The notes: generated by a model from the letters alone, not told the origin. A DNA stretch of 64,000 nt from Muscardinus avellanarius (GCA_963383645.1 OY726579.1:2101778-2165777); one strand, 5' to 3'; shown: positions 42,581 through 53,652, counted from the stretch's first letter. Numbers and translations: made by a program.

Positions 42581-43849
42581 AAGATATATTTATTGAATGT
42601 GAATTTGAAATCTTGCTGCCAAAGACGGTAACTACTTGGCTGACAACATCAGAATCTACAATAGTCACAACAGTCTGAAAGTGGTCTCCATAGAAGGAAG
42701 TTTAACAGACATATAAGACTGGGCACAAAACTTGAAGAAGTAACAATGTCTCAGATTTGATTTGGCAGAAGTATGCCACGTAAAAATGGCGTACGATAAA
42801 CTGGTTTCAGTAGGCAGTGAGCTTAATATGATTGAACAGTGCGTAATGTTGCTGCCTAAAGAAGCTAATCCTATATTACCCGATGTCGAGTAACTGGAAT
42901 CAGAGAGGCAATCCATTTCAATTTAAGTTGGAAAGAGAAACATAGTTGTACTGACCCTTCAGACAGAGAATATGCTAACTTGCAGGGTACTGGGCTCCCC
43001 ATCACCAAAAAATGTCCAACAGAGGTAGAGCTATGGTACAGACCATTCATTTAGACCCTGCAGGATTAAGTCCAGGTGGCATGGCCTTGTGGTCTGAAGT
43101 TTACCATGGCTGCCAAGAGTATCTGCCTCTCTGACACACTCAGAGTCCATCAATGCACTCCTCCTTGCCAGACTATGGCAGGGGACATACTTTGATGTCC
43201 TTTCCAGACTCACCCCATGGAATGACACTATTTTTGTAGACACAATCCTTCAGAGAGTTTGAGCACACAAATCCTGGTCAGGGAGAAGCGGAAAAAGTAG
43301 TGCCACATAAAACAGCAAGTGGTAACTTTCGTCTAATACAAGATCAATCTAAGTTGTGCCATGTGGCTGGCACAGTTATGGGCTAGACGCCAGGTAGAAG
43401 GAGGAATGTTGTCCCTCATCAGTATTATATTTACAGGTAAGTGACATTCCCCAGGTAAGGGAAGAGGGCTAAAACTTTTAAAAACAATACTGTAAAAAAA
43501 TGGCATCCAGATAAGGCAACTCCAATTTGCTGCTGTGATACCTACACATTTTTTATTTTTGCTTTTTCTGCAAAACCAGAAGGAGAACTGACCACCTACT
43601 ATGGAAGTTAAAAGCAGGCCTCTTTTTCTGTTTTTTTCTTCCCCAAAATCTGTTCATATTTTATAAAAAGACAGTCTGACTTAATGATTTTATTCTACCA
43701 GACCACATGAATGGTACTGTCTCGGACTCCTTGTCTGAAACTTTTATGCCTTTACAAAAATATTGAGTTCCTCAAAACTACCTAAAATACTGAACTAAAA
43801 TAACATTCAAAGTGTGCTAGGAGAAGATTACAGTCGAATATGAGATAAC
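42581..43849. other. No recognised feature
   Basis: About 1.27 kb with no gene or repeat I can name. The frames at 42665-42916 and 43031-43243 (-) match nothing known. Confidence 0.45.
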
Positions 43850-43962
43850 AGATTTATTAGCATTGTAACTTTTGGAAAACCACTTAATTTCCCCAACTCA
43901 AGTCATCTTAGCTATAAAACAAGAATAATAAAGCCAATCTTGACTACCTTATTAGCCAGGCT
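43850..43962 (+). mobile_element. MIR fragment, cut by a SINE
   Basis: GAAAACCACTTAATTTCCCC and ACAAGAATAATAAAGCCAAT follow sense MIR. Confidence 0.6.
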
Positions 43963-44174
43963 TTTTTTTTTTTTTTTTGGTCTTAGAGATTGAATTTAGA
44001 AGCATTCTACCTCCAAGTAACACACAATCCCTATTTTTTATTTTTATTTTAAGACAGTGTCTCACTAGGTTGATGAAAGTCTCACTACTTGCAGAGGCTA
44101 TCTTTGAACCTGAAATCCTCCTGTCTCAGCCTCACAAGTACTAGGATTACAAGCATGACTCACCACGCCTGGCT
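43963..44174 (-). mobile_element. Dimeric SINE, minus strand
   Basis: Long poly-T, tail (GCATTCTACCTCCAAGTAAC), linker and head (AAGCATGACTCACCACGCCT). Confidence 0.88.
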
Positions 44175-44264
44175 CTAATAGCTAATTTAGAGAAGCAAAT
44201 ATGGTAAGAGACATGAGGAATACTTACAAATTGTACACTGGAACATAAATATAAATTAATGAAA

Positions 44265-44350
44265 TGTATATCTATTGTGTCAACTGATTTTTATAACAAT
44301 CTAAGGTAATGGACACACTATTATTCTCATTTATTTGTGAAGGGCAAAAA
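44265..44350 (-). mobile_element. MIR fragment
   Basis: ATAACAATCTAAGGTAATGG and TATTCTCATTTATTTGTGAA follow the antisense MIR core. Confidence 0.5.
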
Positions 44351-44580
44351 AGAAACTAAAAAGAAACAGGCTATTTGCATACATCCTTCAATAATACACA
44401 TATTCAAAATATGCCAGATCAGAGAAGCCCACTAAAATGTAGCAGTTCTTTGAGAGCAAAGTGATACAACCATCCTATACCTCCAAACTGAGATAGGAGA
44501 AACTTGGGGGAAAGGAGTGGGGACCTCAGCAATAGCAGCTACACGAAAATCAGTAATCAGTTGTAGAAATAAATTTTAAA

Positions 44581-46378
44581 AAAAGAACAGTCAGCATCCC
44601 CAACTGACTCCACCATGTGGGAAACAGAGTCTCAGTCAGATAGTGCATTGAAACTTGAACACTCAGTTAATAATACAGAAAAAGCAATAAGAGAACATGA
44701 CCATAACATTCAAGAAATCTGGGAAAATATCAAAAGACCAAACCTACTGGTAACTGGCATTGAGGAAGGTCTAGAAATGAAAACCATAAAAATAAACATC
44801 CTGCCAGGCGTGGTGGCACACTCTTGTAATCCCCACGCTTGGGAGGCGGAGACAGGAGGATCGCGCAGGTTTGAAACCAGCCTTGCTGACTTAAGAGACC
44901 CCATTTCCAAATAAAAAGTATAAAATTGGTCTGGGAGTGTAGCCCAAGTAGAAGGGTTTCCAGGAACCCCAGTACCACCAAAAAATAAAATAAAATGAAA
45001 TAAAAATAAATAAACATCCCTGCAGAGAATAGTATCAGAGAAGCTTCCAAACTTGAAAAATAAGACGGACATTCACCTACAGAAAACATACAGAACCCCA
45101 TTATAGTCAAAATGACTGACGCATAGGTCAAGGAAAGAATGTTAAGTACATCAAGAACAAAAGGTCAGGTCACACTTAGAGGTAAACCAATAAGGATTCC
45201 TCTAGATTTCTCACCCCAAATTCTAAAAACTTCCAACCAAGATTTCTACATACAGAAAAGTTATCTTTCAAAGTTGGTGAAGGAATAAAAATTTTCAAGA
45301 TATACAGAAATTAAAAAAATATTTGACTAGTAAACTGGCACTACAGAAAACAAATAACTATAAAATAAAAGAAATAAAAAATAAATTCTAGAGCTAGAGA
45401 AGGGACAGATTCCATTAAAAGAGCAACTAAGTAAAGAAGGTTATAATGAATTAAAAAGAAACTATAACTCAAAATGACAAAATAAAAATCACCTCTCTGT
45501 AATTACACTAAACGTAAATGGACTTACCTTTCTAATTAACAGACAAAGATTTGGCAAAATACAACTACATATTGCTTGCGAAACTCACCCTATAGGAAAA
45601 GATATTCACAAACTAGAGGTGAAAAGATTGAAAAAAAATACTTCATGTAAATGGTGATGAAAAGCAAGTAGGGGCAGCTACTCTCATGTTTTGTATGCTG
45701 CTGGTGGGATTGCAAGATAGTACAACACTACAGAGATCAGAATGAAGGTTCCTCAAAGACTCAGAATAGAACCACCCTACAATCCACCTTTACCTATATC
45801 TGTCCTCGATATCTTTCTAAAAGAATTAAAGTAAGACTATTAAAGTGATGTATGCATATCTATGTTTAGAACAACACAATTTACAAGAGCCAAGTTATGG
45901 AACCAATGTAGGTGTCCATCAACAGATGAACGGGTAAAGAAAATGTGATAGCTACATACAAATGCAGTTTATCTCACCCATGAAGAACAAAACTATGTCA
46001 TTTGCAGAAAAATAAATGGAACTAGAGAACGCTATATGCTAAGTGTGATATTGGCCAGTCACAGAAAGTCAAGACTCATAATATTTTCTCTCATATGTGA
46101 AAGCTAGAGAAAAAGTAGGAAACAAAAGGAAGTTCAGATAAATGAGGAGAGAGACTAGCAGAATAGTGAAGAGGGATTAGAAGAGGGAAGGAGGAGGAAA
46201 GGATGAATTGATGCAAGAGTTCAAATAGTGCCATGTCCATGCATAAGCCCATCACTACCAAGTGCAGTAACATAAAGGAAGAGGGGGGATCAGGTTAGGA
46301 TCTGGAAGGAGGCACAAGTCTTGGAACCTCGCTGTGATATGTATTTACAATGCACCAATAAAAGTGATATTTTTACAA
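44581..46378 (+). mobile_element. HAL1-like (half-L1) LINE relic
   Basis: 44615-44800 and 45012-45350 read as decayed L1/HAL1 ORF1, whose protein binds L1 RNA (residues HDHNIQEIWENIKRPNL then GIEEGLEM). 45470-45655 resembles the start of the endonuclease region (CACTAAACGTAAATGGACTT). The sequence then jumps at ~45660-45700 to the ORF2 C-terminal/3'UTR region (GTATGCTGCTGGTGGGATTG), skipping reverse transcriptase, and ends GCACCAATAAAAGTG at ~46370. That layout is typical of HAL1. Frames are broken, and a SINE sits inside. Confidence 0.78.
44804..45007 (+). mobile_element. Young SINE, CTTCCAGGAACCCC subfamily, inside the HAL1-like element
   Basis: CAGGCGTGGTGGCACACTCT to a TAAAATAAAATG-type tail. 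TSD AAATAAACATCC(C)TGC on both sides (44790-44804, 45008-45023). Confidence 0.92.
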
Positions 46379-47265
46379 ATCCGTCAGTGAGTAGGACATC
46401 AAAGTCAAGTTCAGCATCGTCATCCTATCACCTCTTAGCTCTCCACCTGTGCCAGTAATTCTGTCTCTTTTAGTTGATTGGTTGGTTTGCTGGTTTTGTT
46501 TCCTCTAAAATCAGTGTATGTTTTTCTCTGCGTCACACAAGTTCCATCTTGTCTAACCTCATGTTGACCAATGGAAAGACCAGAAGGTGGGAAGAGACTT
46601 GAGTTTGGGGTGTCTCTTCCTCAGACTCCTCCCTGTCTCAACACTGTGGTTCTGGCAGCGTCTGGATCCCTCACAACGTCAGCTCTTGTCTACAGCCTCT
46701 ACGCACAGCGACAGGTCTACTGGGACTCTGTACACAGTGGGTGCCATGATCACCCCTTGCTCTTGAGACCCAGGTAGCACAGCAGATGCTATCACTATTA
46801 ACCCATGGCGCCTTATCACTTCTTCTTTCTGGGTGTCAAGCCCTGTCCACACATCTCTAAATTGTTCCTTTATTCAACTCTCAAATTCCATTTGAACTTG
46901 CCTTGTTTCCTGCTGAATTTCTGTTGGAGAAAGCCCTCTTTTCCAAGATATTGACTTACAGGCTGTGTGGGACACTTTTACCACTTTGTCTCCAATTCAT
47001 TCTCAAGCACCCTCCTCACTTTATCCAAGCTCTATCTTCAAGAAGCCATAAGCCACCTCCTTATCCCCCAGGGACTAACTCATCATGGGTCTCAACCTGC
47101 CCTTCCCCAATTCCCTTAGGTTAAGTCAACAACTGCTAAGTCCTCTCTTTAGCTTCTATTCCCCTATCCTCTCATCTTCTCTATCTCATATTTTGTTTCT
47201 CTATAGTAAAGATTTTGAAGTCTTGACCTGTCTGCTGTATAGTTTTGGTCAAGAAACAGAGCATT
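46379..47265. other. Probable ancient mammalian repeat(s), unassigned
   Basis: 46740-46930 (GTGTCAAGCCCTGTCCACAC, TTCCTTTATTCAACTCTCAA, TTGTTTCCTGCTGAATTTCT) has the look of an old LTR-type repeat. 46900-47250 is pyrimidine-rich and might be L2. No gene is supported. Confidence 0.35.
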
Positions 47266-47442
47266 GCCTGGCGTGGTGGAGCACACCTTTAATCCCTGCG
47301 CCTGGGAGGAGGAGACGGGAGGATCACGCATCCACGCTGTCTTAAGAGACCCTGTTTCCAAATAAATATATATATGTATAAAATAGATCTGGGAATGTAG
47401 CCCGGAGGTAGAAGAGCTTCTAGGAACCCCAATACTACCAAA

Positions 47443-47447
<5 letters not shown>
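47266..47447 (+). mobile_element. SINE, CTTCCAGGAACCCC-type, with deletion
   Basis: Head (TGGCGTGGTGGAGCACACC), GATCACGCATCCACGCTGTC shows an internal deletion, tail (GAGCTTCTAGGAACCCCAAT), then (GA)n. Confidence 0.87.

Positions 47448-47508
<61 letters not shown>
47448..47508 (+). repeat. (GA)n microsatellite
   Basis: About 30 GA units after the SINE A-tail, all purine on the + strand. Confidence 0.95.
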
Positions 47509-47514
<6 letters not shown>

Positions 47515-47619
47515 AGAAAGCAAGCATTAAAGCATTCTTTGAATACCTCTAGGGAAATACCTTCTTATAATCATGTGTTTCTTTCATCTCTGACTTTATA
47601 AATTAACCTTCAAACATAA

Positions 47620-48045
47620 CCAGGAATAGTGGCACATGCCTCTACTCTCAGTACTTGGGAGGCTGAGACAGGAAAATCACAGGTTTAAGACCAGTCTCAG
47701 CAACTTAGCAAGACTCCCAACAACCTAGTGAGATCCTGTTTCAAAAAAAAAAAAAAAAAAAAATAGGCCGGGCGTGGTGGCGCACGCTTGTAATCCTCGT
47801 GCTTGGGAGGCTGAGACAGGAGGATCGCGCAGGTTCGAAGCCAGCCTCAGCTGGCTTAAGAGATCCTCTTTCCAAATAAAATATAAAAGAGGTCTGGGAG
47901 TATAGCCTGGAGGTAGAAGGCCCCTGGGTTCCATCCCCTGTACCATCAAATAAATAAAAAAAAATAAGTAAATAAATAAATGGGCTAGAGGTGTATCTCA
48001 GAAATAGAATGCTCCTGGATTCCATTCCCAGCACAAAAACATACA
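47620..48045 (+). mobile_element. Outer SINE split by a SINE
   Basis: Head and linker at 47620-47763 (AGGAATAGTGGCACATGCCT); tail at ~47983-48045 (GGGCTAGAGGTGTATCTCAG). Confidence 0.87.
47764..47975 (+). mobile_element. Inner young SINE, CCCCTG-tail variant
   Basis: GGCCGGGCGTGGTGGCGCAC through GGCCCCTGGGTTCCATCCCC, with an AAAT-rich tail. It lies in the poly-A linker of the outer SINE. Confidence 0.92.
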
Positions 48046-48412
48046 AAAAAACCAGGTAATTCTTTATAAAGAGATAAAAATATTTGACCACCTTATCTGC
48101 TTTGCCCCCAAGGTTATATAGACTGTTTCTCTACTGGCAATTCAGTCAAGTACATTTCTTCAAGACTTGACCACAATTGTTACTTAGACCCACAGGCTGT
48201 TAACTACCTTCAAGGCTGCGATCAATCAGTGGGCCAAAACTCATCAAGATGCAGAGCAGAAACACACTCAGTAGCTCCCTCTAGAATATGCCTTCCTACT
48301 AAATCCCAGTAAAGACCACGAATTCAGTGGCTAGACAAAATCCATAATGGTAGCTTTATCTTCCTATAATGCAATAGGAGTAGACAGGAATAGAAGCACC
48401 CTCACCTTCTTA
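48046..48412. other. No recognised feature
   Basis: AT-rich sequence with no named repeat or gene. Confidence 0.45.
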
Positions 48413-48577
48413 TGCTAGCATGCATAACGAAAAACATTCAAATGCTGACCTTTGACTGAGGGTTTTGGAGGCCCCCCTCTTCTTCTTGCCGTGAAAAATA
48501 ATGATCTGCTGATTCTGCTTGTCATTCAAAAACCACGGACCCATGAAGCCAGCATCTGTCTCCTTCTTGGCCTTTTC
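48413..48577 (-). other. Unidentified coding-like segment (exon or pseudogene remnant?)
   Basis: On the minus strand 55 codons lie open between stops (TAA at 48578-48580 upstream; TAA at 48410-48412 downstream). The translation includes KAKKETDAGFMGPWFLNDK and IIIFHGKKKRGASK, whose lysine-rich, non-repetitive composition looks more protein-like than other frames here. There is no start codon at its beginning, and I cannot match it to a family. A possible donor (AAAG|GTCAGC) lies inside. It could be chance, a pseudogene piece or an exon. Confidence 0.3.
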
Positions 48578-48629
48578 TTATCACCAAAAGGAAGGCGGCG
48601 CTGCTAGTGACACTTTTCAAACCACACGA

Positions 48630-48735
48630 GTCATGTCCGACGGCAATTACCAAACTGAAATAGTCAATAGTTACCAAACTGAAATAGTCAATAGTCAATA
48701 ATTGCCAAACTGAAATAGTCAATAATTACCAAATT
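48630..48735 (+). repeat. Short tandem repeat, ACCAAACTGAAATAGTCAAT unit
   Basis: Three good copies and a partial fourth of a unit of 24 to about 32 bases, with one internal TCAATA duplication. Confidence 0.88.
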
Positions 48736-49409
48736 CCAACAGCTGCCCCAGATGATCACCGAACAGGCCGACAAAGTGACTGGAATTTTTTCGGAAGTGC
48801 AAGAGTATGAGACTCTATAAGTAATTTTATGACATTCTGGCTACTGATCACAGGTACAAATTACCCATGCTCAATTAAAGAGAGATGAAAGTTCAGCTTT
48901 CTATAATTAAACCAATAGCTTGTTCAGCCTCAGGGCTAGAATTAAATGTTAAAGATTTGTGTCTCTTGCCATCCTCCAGGAAGAATTAAAGAAGCAAATG
49001 ATACTATCACTAACTTACTTAAAGGCAAGCCTTAGCCCATATTGGAAATTATTTATGGTGAGATTTTTACACGAGGTAAAATAAGTCATTCTCAGACCTT
49101 TTGGCTGCTGGCATTTAATGACCTTCTTTTTCACGATTACATTTTGACTACTGTATCATTTATCTAAATAATTGCCTAATTATTTAGATAATTCTTGGTA
49201 AGTCAATCCAGATATGGATTTAGCTTACGTTGTGCATGTTACATAAAATTTTAAAACTTTAAAAATATCTAAACCTTACAACTTACTGCCCTCCATGGTT
49301 ACTTATTTCTTTAACGATGGTCCGTGATAGTCAGTCTCGTGCCTCAAGACAGCTAGGCTACTGTTATCATCAAACATTGTTGTGATCATATATTGAATGT
49401 CCACTGAAG
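48736..49409. other. Unassigned AT-rich stretch with a hairpin
   Basis: No gene or named repeat. Contains a perfect inverted repeat (next entry). Confidence 0.45.
49160..49191. repeat. Perfect 14-bp inverted repeat, 4-base loop
   Basis: TTATCTAAATAATT (49160-49173), loop GCCT, AATTATTTAGATAA (49178-49191). Confidence 0.9.
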
Positions 49410-50200
49410 CGCTCAGGGTTGATAGAGGTAAGTCATGAGAGTTGTGATCACATCAGCAGATTCCATTGTAATGGGATTACTTGGTGGTAACCGAAGGAGG
49501 TGGGAAGTGGCTGGGGAAGGTGGGTCCCTGGGGCTGTGTCCTTGGGGAACACAGATGGTCCTCGATTCACTCGCTTGCTCTCTCTGGCTTCTGGCCTCCA
49601 TGATGTGAGAGGAGATCCTTACTCTTTCCCTCTCTCTGTTTCCTTCTAACAAGCCCTGTGATGCACAAACACTGGCTTCACACTGCACCCAGAATCTCCA
49701 AAAACTGTAAGCTTTTTTCTGCCAAGTTGTGTGGTCAGTTACTTTGGATTATATGAGTAAGAATTTTGATGGAGACAAACATTAATCTAGGTGTTGGTGT
49801 GAAGGTGGTTAATAAAAATTTTTTTATTGGTGCATTAGGATCATACATGATAGTAGGGTTCATTGTTATATATCTGCACATACTCATAGCATAATTCTGT
49901 GAAGGTATTTTGTAGATGTGATTAAAGTCCATAGTCAGTTGACATTAATGTCCCAGATAATTGGGGTGGGCCTGAATGAATCAGTTGAAAGTCTCTGGAA
50001 GCAGAACTGAGGCTTTTCTGAAGAAGAATTTCTTTCTCTTCCTTCAGTTTATGCCTAGACTGTCTTCCCTATGAACTTAGAAACTGCCTAAACGTTTCTA
50101 TTTCTGTAAACTAATACTGTGCAGCAAATCTGTCTACCTATTTATCCATCCATCTATCATACTGTTTTTTTCAATGATTATACCTTGACTGATAAATGAG
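49410..50200 (+). mobile_element. MaLR-like LTR sequence(s)
   Basis: 49410-49745 carries AAGTCATGAGAGTTGTGATC, CTTCTGGCCTCCATGATGTG and AAAACTGTAAGC, like a MaLR LTR. ~49780-50200 (TTTTGTAGATGTGATTAAAG, GCAGAACTGAGGCTTTTCTG) looks like a second MaLR-type LTR, split by an L1 tail at 49807-49897. Confidence 0.6.
49807..49897 (-). mobile_element. 91-bp L1 tail insertion with TSD
   Basis: TTTTTTTATTGGTGCATTAG marks a minus-strand L1 3' end. The perfect 9-base TSD TGTGAAGGT lies at 49798-49806 and 49898-49906. Extremely 5' truncated. Confidence 0.88.
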
Positions 50201-50916
50201 GATAATAATATATATTCTGCAGCTGTACAGTGAAAATGAGATTGTGCACATAAAAAATCACTTTTACATGAAATAAAAGTCAGGAAGTGTATGTAGTACA
50301 CGCGATGTCATTCAACTCCAGCTAATAACTCCACGTAAGCATTGCCCTTTCCTATAAGGCCTTACTAAACCATTTTGTTTTTCCTGATTTTGTAAATTCT
50401 ATTACATTATAAAGCTCTTTTTTCAACACCATCAGGCCTAGCTTTGCAGATGTGAAGACAATCACACCCAAGGGCACGGTATCCAGATGTGGTGTTCCTC
50501 CTCGGAAACTGATAGTGAACTTGAGACAGAGTCTGCAGGCCGGGGTATCAAAGGTCACATTTAAAAGTAGGAGCAAAGGGGAAGTTTCATGTTCAAACAA
50601 GGGCCCCAACAAGGCTGAGATAAAGAATGGGGTCAGAGTTAAAGCCAGAGGATAGAAAGTTAACTGGACTCAGTAGTGAGGAGAGAGGGACCTACTGCAG
50701 ATGCTAACTCTGCCTTTAACTGAATGTGGGTTAGCTCAGGTCCAAAGTGCCTGGATAAAGTAATGAACTGGGGAGGGAGGATGCCTGGCCCAAGTTGTAA
50801 GCCATGTAAACTTCAGGCTCAGGGACTCTCATACTGAGAATTGGATGACCAGTGACACATCGTGGGAGAGATGATCACCTAAATCATTTCACCTTTTAGA
50901 TCACACCGCTAGAGCA
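50201..50916. other. No recognised feature
   Basis: A short MIR-like patch at ~50190-50255 is possible. The 50352-50655 frames on both strands match nothing known. Confidence 0.4.
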
Positions 50917-51275
50917 CATGCCCCAGCCTCTCTTGCAGCTACAGGACATGTTCCAGCCTCTCTTGCAGCTACAGGACATGTTCCAGGCTCTCTTGCAGCT
51001 ACAGAACATGTTTCCAGCCTCTCTTGCAGCTACAGGACATGTTCCAGGCTCTCTTGCAGCTACAGAACATGTTTCCAGCCTCTCTTGCAGCTACAGGACA
51101 TGTTCCAGGCTCTCTTGCAGCTACAGAACATGTTCCAGCCTCTCTTGCAGCTACAGGACATGTTCCAGCCTCTCTTGCAGCTACAGGACATGTTCCAGCC
51201 TCTCTTGCAGCTACAGGACATGTTCCAGCCTCTCTTGCAGCCACATCACATGTCTCAGCCTCTCTTGCAGTTAGA
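50917..51275 (+). repeat. 30-bp minisatellite, 12 units
   Basis: Unit CAGCCTCTCTTGCAGCTACAGGACATGTTC repeats about 12 times. The middle units alternate GGACATGTTCCAGG and GAACATGTTTCCAGC, giving a ~61-bp higher-order period. The unit length keeps several frames open on both strands; these frames are not genes. Confidence 0.95.
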
Positions 51276-51534
51276 TTTGCCTGTCATACTGAGTTTCCAC
51301 TGGCCCAGCCCATGAGTATCTCCCCACAATTCTTCTCACTCTTTTCTTCTCTGGCTGACTAGAATAGGGCCAGTTCCCAAGGCAGCTTTAGTGGATATGT
51401 GGGACAATGGAAAAGCCATACAAGAAATTGTTCCTGAATCACTGCTTGGAAAAGTCATTCATGAAGGCTACCTGACTGAGAATGCCTGCATCAGTCTATT
51501 AGATTAGCAAAAATAAGTTAACAAATAAATAAAT

Positions 51535-51735
51535 ACCAGGTATAGTGGTGTGTGCCTGTAGTCCAGTAGTTGGGAGGCTGAGACAAGAGGATTTCTGTTT
51601 CAAGGACAGCCTCATCAACATGATAAGACTCAGGAACTTTGTGAGATTCTGTTTCAAAACAAAACATAAGTTTTAAGGGCTGAGGGAGTGGAGCTCCTTA
51701 AAATTTCCCTGAGTTCAATCCCCAGCCCCCTCAAC
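51535..51735 (+). mobile_element. Dimeric SINE
   Basis: Head (CAGGTATAGTGGTGTGTGCC), linker and tail (GAGTTCAATCCCCAGCCCCC), followed by a short (AC)n. Confidence 0.86.
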
Positions 51736-51833
51736 CTACACACACACACACACAGAGAACTTGCATTGCCTTAAGCCTCTGATAATTTGGGTATTTATTT
51801 AATATATCAACCATCATTTTAAAAATATTTACT

Positions 51834-52019
51834 AGCCGGGCGTGGTGGCGCACGCTTGTAATCCCCACACTTGGGAGGCGGAGACAGGAGGATCGCGCAG
51901 GTTCAAAGCCAGCCTCGCTGGCTTAAGAGACCCTGTTTCCAAAGAAAAATATAAAATAGGTCTGGGAGTGTAGCCTGGAGGTAGAAGGGTTCCCAGGAAC
52001 CCCAGTGCCACCAAAAAAT
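51834..52019 (+). mobile_element. Young SINE, CCAGGAACCCC subfamily
   Basis: TAGCCGGGCGTGGTGGCGCA, GATCGCGCAGGTTCAAAGCC, tail GGTTCCCAGGAACCCCAGTG. CpGs mostly intact. Confidence 0.93.
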
Positions 52020-52309
52020 ATACTACTAAATTTGATGTGCTGTTGTAACAAAAACTTAAAATGCATAACAGTGGCTTAATCAGGCAGCAGATGGTAAAGA
52101 AACTGATCGTGGAATCAGAGGATGGAAGCCCATGCCCCATAGCAACAAACAACCTGGCACCTAAAGGCATGCTGGGAATCATTCAAACCAACTGTGCTTA
52201 TCTAGAGAGTTGTCCTAAAGTCAGGATAAGAAGATACCATTTTAATTCTGTCCCCAACTTCCCCCTCCATAATCACCAGATTTATCTCCTTCCTATCTGT
52301 TTCCCACTT

Positions 52310-52314
52310 TATAT

Positions 52315-52349
<35 letters not shown>

Positions 52350-52531
52350 TTGGTGGTACTGGGGTTCCTGGAAGCCCTTCTACCTCCAGGCTACACTCAC
52401 AGACCTGTTTTATATTTTTTTATTTGGAAACGGGGTCTCTTAAGCCAGCTGAGGCTGGCTCTGAACCAGCGCGATCCTCCTGTCTCCGCTTCCCATGCGC
52501 GGGGATGACAAGCGTGCGCCACCACGCCCGG
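52310..52531 (-). mobile_element. Young SINE with (TTTA)n tail and perfect TSD
   Basis: Minus-strand copy: (ATTT)n, GGTACTGGGGTTCCTGGAAG, head end GCGTGCGCCACCACGCCCGG. Perfect 13-base TSD CTGTTTCCCACTT (52297-52309, 52532-52544). Confidence 0.95.
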
Positions 52532-52544
52532 CTGTTTCCCACTT

Positions 52545-52857
52545 CCAATCAGATTGCTTATCCTGATTTAAACTGATGCCACCATTCTTCCATCTTGCCA
52601 CACAAATTCTATTCTTTCTCTTATGGCCAGATCAAGCCTCACTTCTTCTGGAATTGACCCCCGGTAACTCTATTCTCCTCTCAACATACTGTTTAGACCC
52701 CTTATTTGGGTGTCCAACTATCCCCTGTCCTGAGAAACTGTGAACTTCCTTTGAGAGGAATGAAATCATATGTTAGTAAACCTTTTTCCCATCCAGATCG
52801 TACAAAGCATTAAAAGTACACAGTAGGCTCTTAATAAGTGCTAAAAATAAATTGTAA
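52545..52857. other. No confidently recognised feature
   Basis: Pyrimidine-rich text (CACTTCTTCTGGAATTGACC) may be a worn L2 3' end. Confidence 0.35.
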
Positions 52858-53022
52858 ACTAAGTGTGGCGTCACACGCCTGTAATCCCAGTACTTGGGAG
52901 GGTGAGACAGGAGGATCACAGGTTTGAGAACAGCCCCCAAAACGTAGTGACTAAGTAACCTATCAGGAGATTGTGTTTCAAAATAAAAATTGAAATAGGG
53001 CCGGGGATGTGGCTCAATCCCC

Positions 53023-53026
<4 letters not shown>
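52858..53026 (+). mobile_element. Dimeric SINE, tail shortened
   Basis: Head (AAGTGTGGCGTCACACGCC), linker and a shortened tail (GGATGTGGCTCAATCCCCAG). Confidence 0.88.

Positions 53027-53074
<48 letters not shown>
53027..53074 (+). repeat. (AC)n microsatellite
   Basis: About 24 AC units starting at the SINE tail end (CAGTAACACAC). Confidence 0.95.
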
Positions 53075-53077
<3 letters not shown>

Positions 53078-53461
53078 TTTCACTCGTTATCTACGCCAAT
53101 AGTACTCTGAGGTGCTTGAGGAAGAAACCATTACTGACACAGAAAGACAGAAAAAGCAAACCGATGTCTTATGAACACCAACTCCAGTGGAGTGGTGGTG
53201 TGGCTGCCCAGAACACGTGATGAGAAAGACTCTTACGCCACACCAAGCCCATAAGAAAGAGTTCTGTAATCTACTAGATGCGTCTGCAAAGGCAGTGGGC
53301 AGGAAATTAGCAGTATGAAGTTTAGTATTTGGTGTTTCAACCCATGAATGGGTGGTAAAAAACACTCAAGGATTAAAAAGCCAAGTATCTATGTGACACT
53401 CCTTGACGTAGGTGTCACCCTATCATGCCATACTTATTTATCTAATAATATACTCATATCT
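53075..53461. other. No recognised feature
   Basis: The 92-codon minus-strand frame at 53087-53365 matches no known protein. Confidence 0.45.
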
Positions 53462-53652
53462 TTTTTTTTCCCCGCTGGTGTTAGGGATTGAACCCAAGGG
53501 AATTATACCTCTGGGCCATACCTCTAGCCCAATTTTATTTTTATTTTACAGCAGGGTCTCACCACGTTGTGGAGGCTGGTCTTGAAGTTGTGATCCTCCT
53601 GTCTCCGCCTCTCAAGTCTGGGATTACAGGTGTGCGCCACCACGCCCCACTC
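53462..53652 (-). mobile_element. Dimeric SINE, minus strand
   Basis: Poly-T, tail (GGGATTGAACCCAAGGGAAT), linker and head (ATTACAGGTGTGCGCCACCA). Confidence 0.9.

Noticed and set aside
50918..51274. Repetitive protein encoded by the 30-bp array
   Set aside because: A 30-base unit leaves frames open on both strands at once. No flanking coding sequence, start context or family match.
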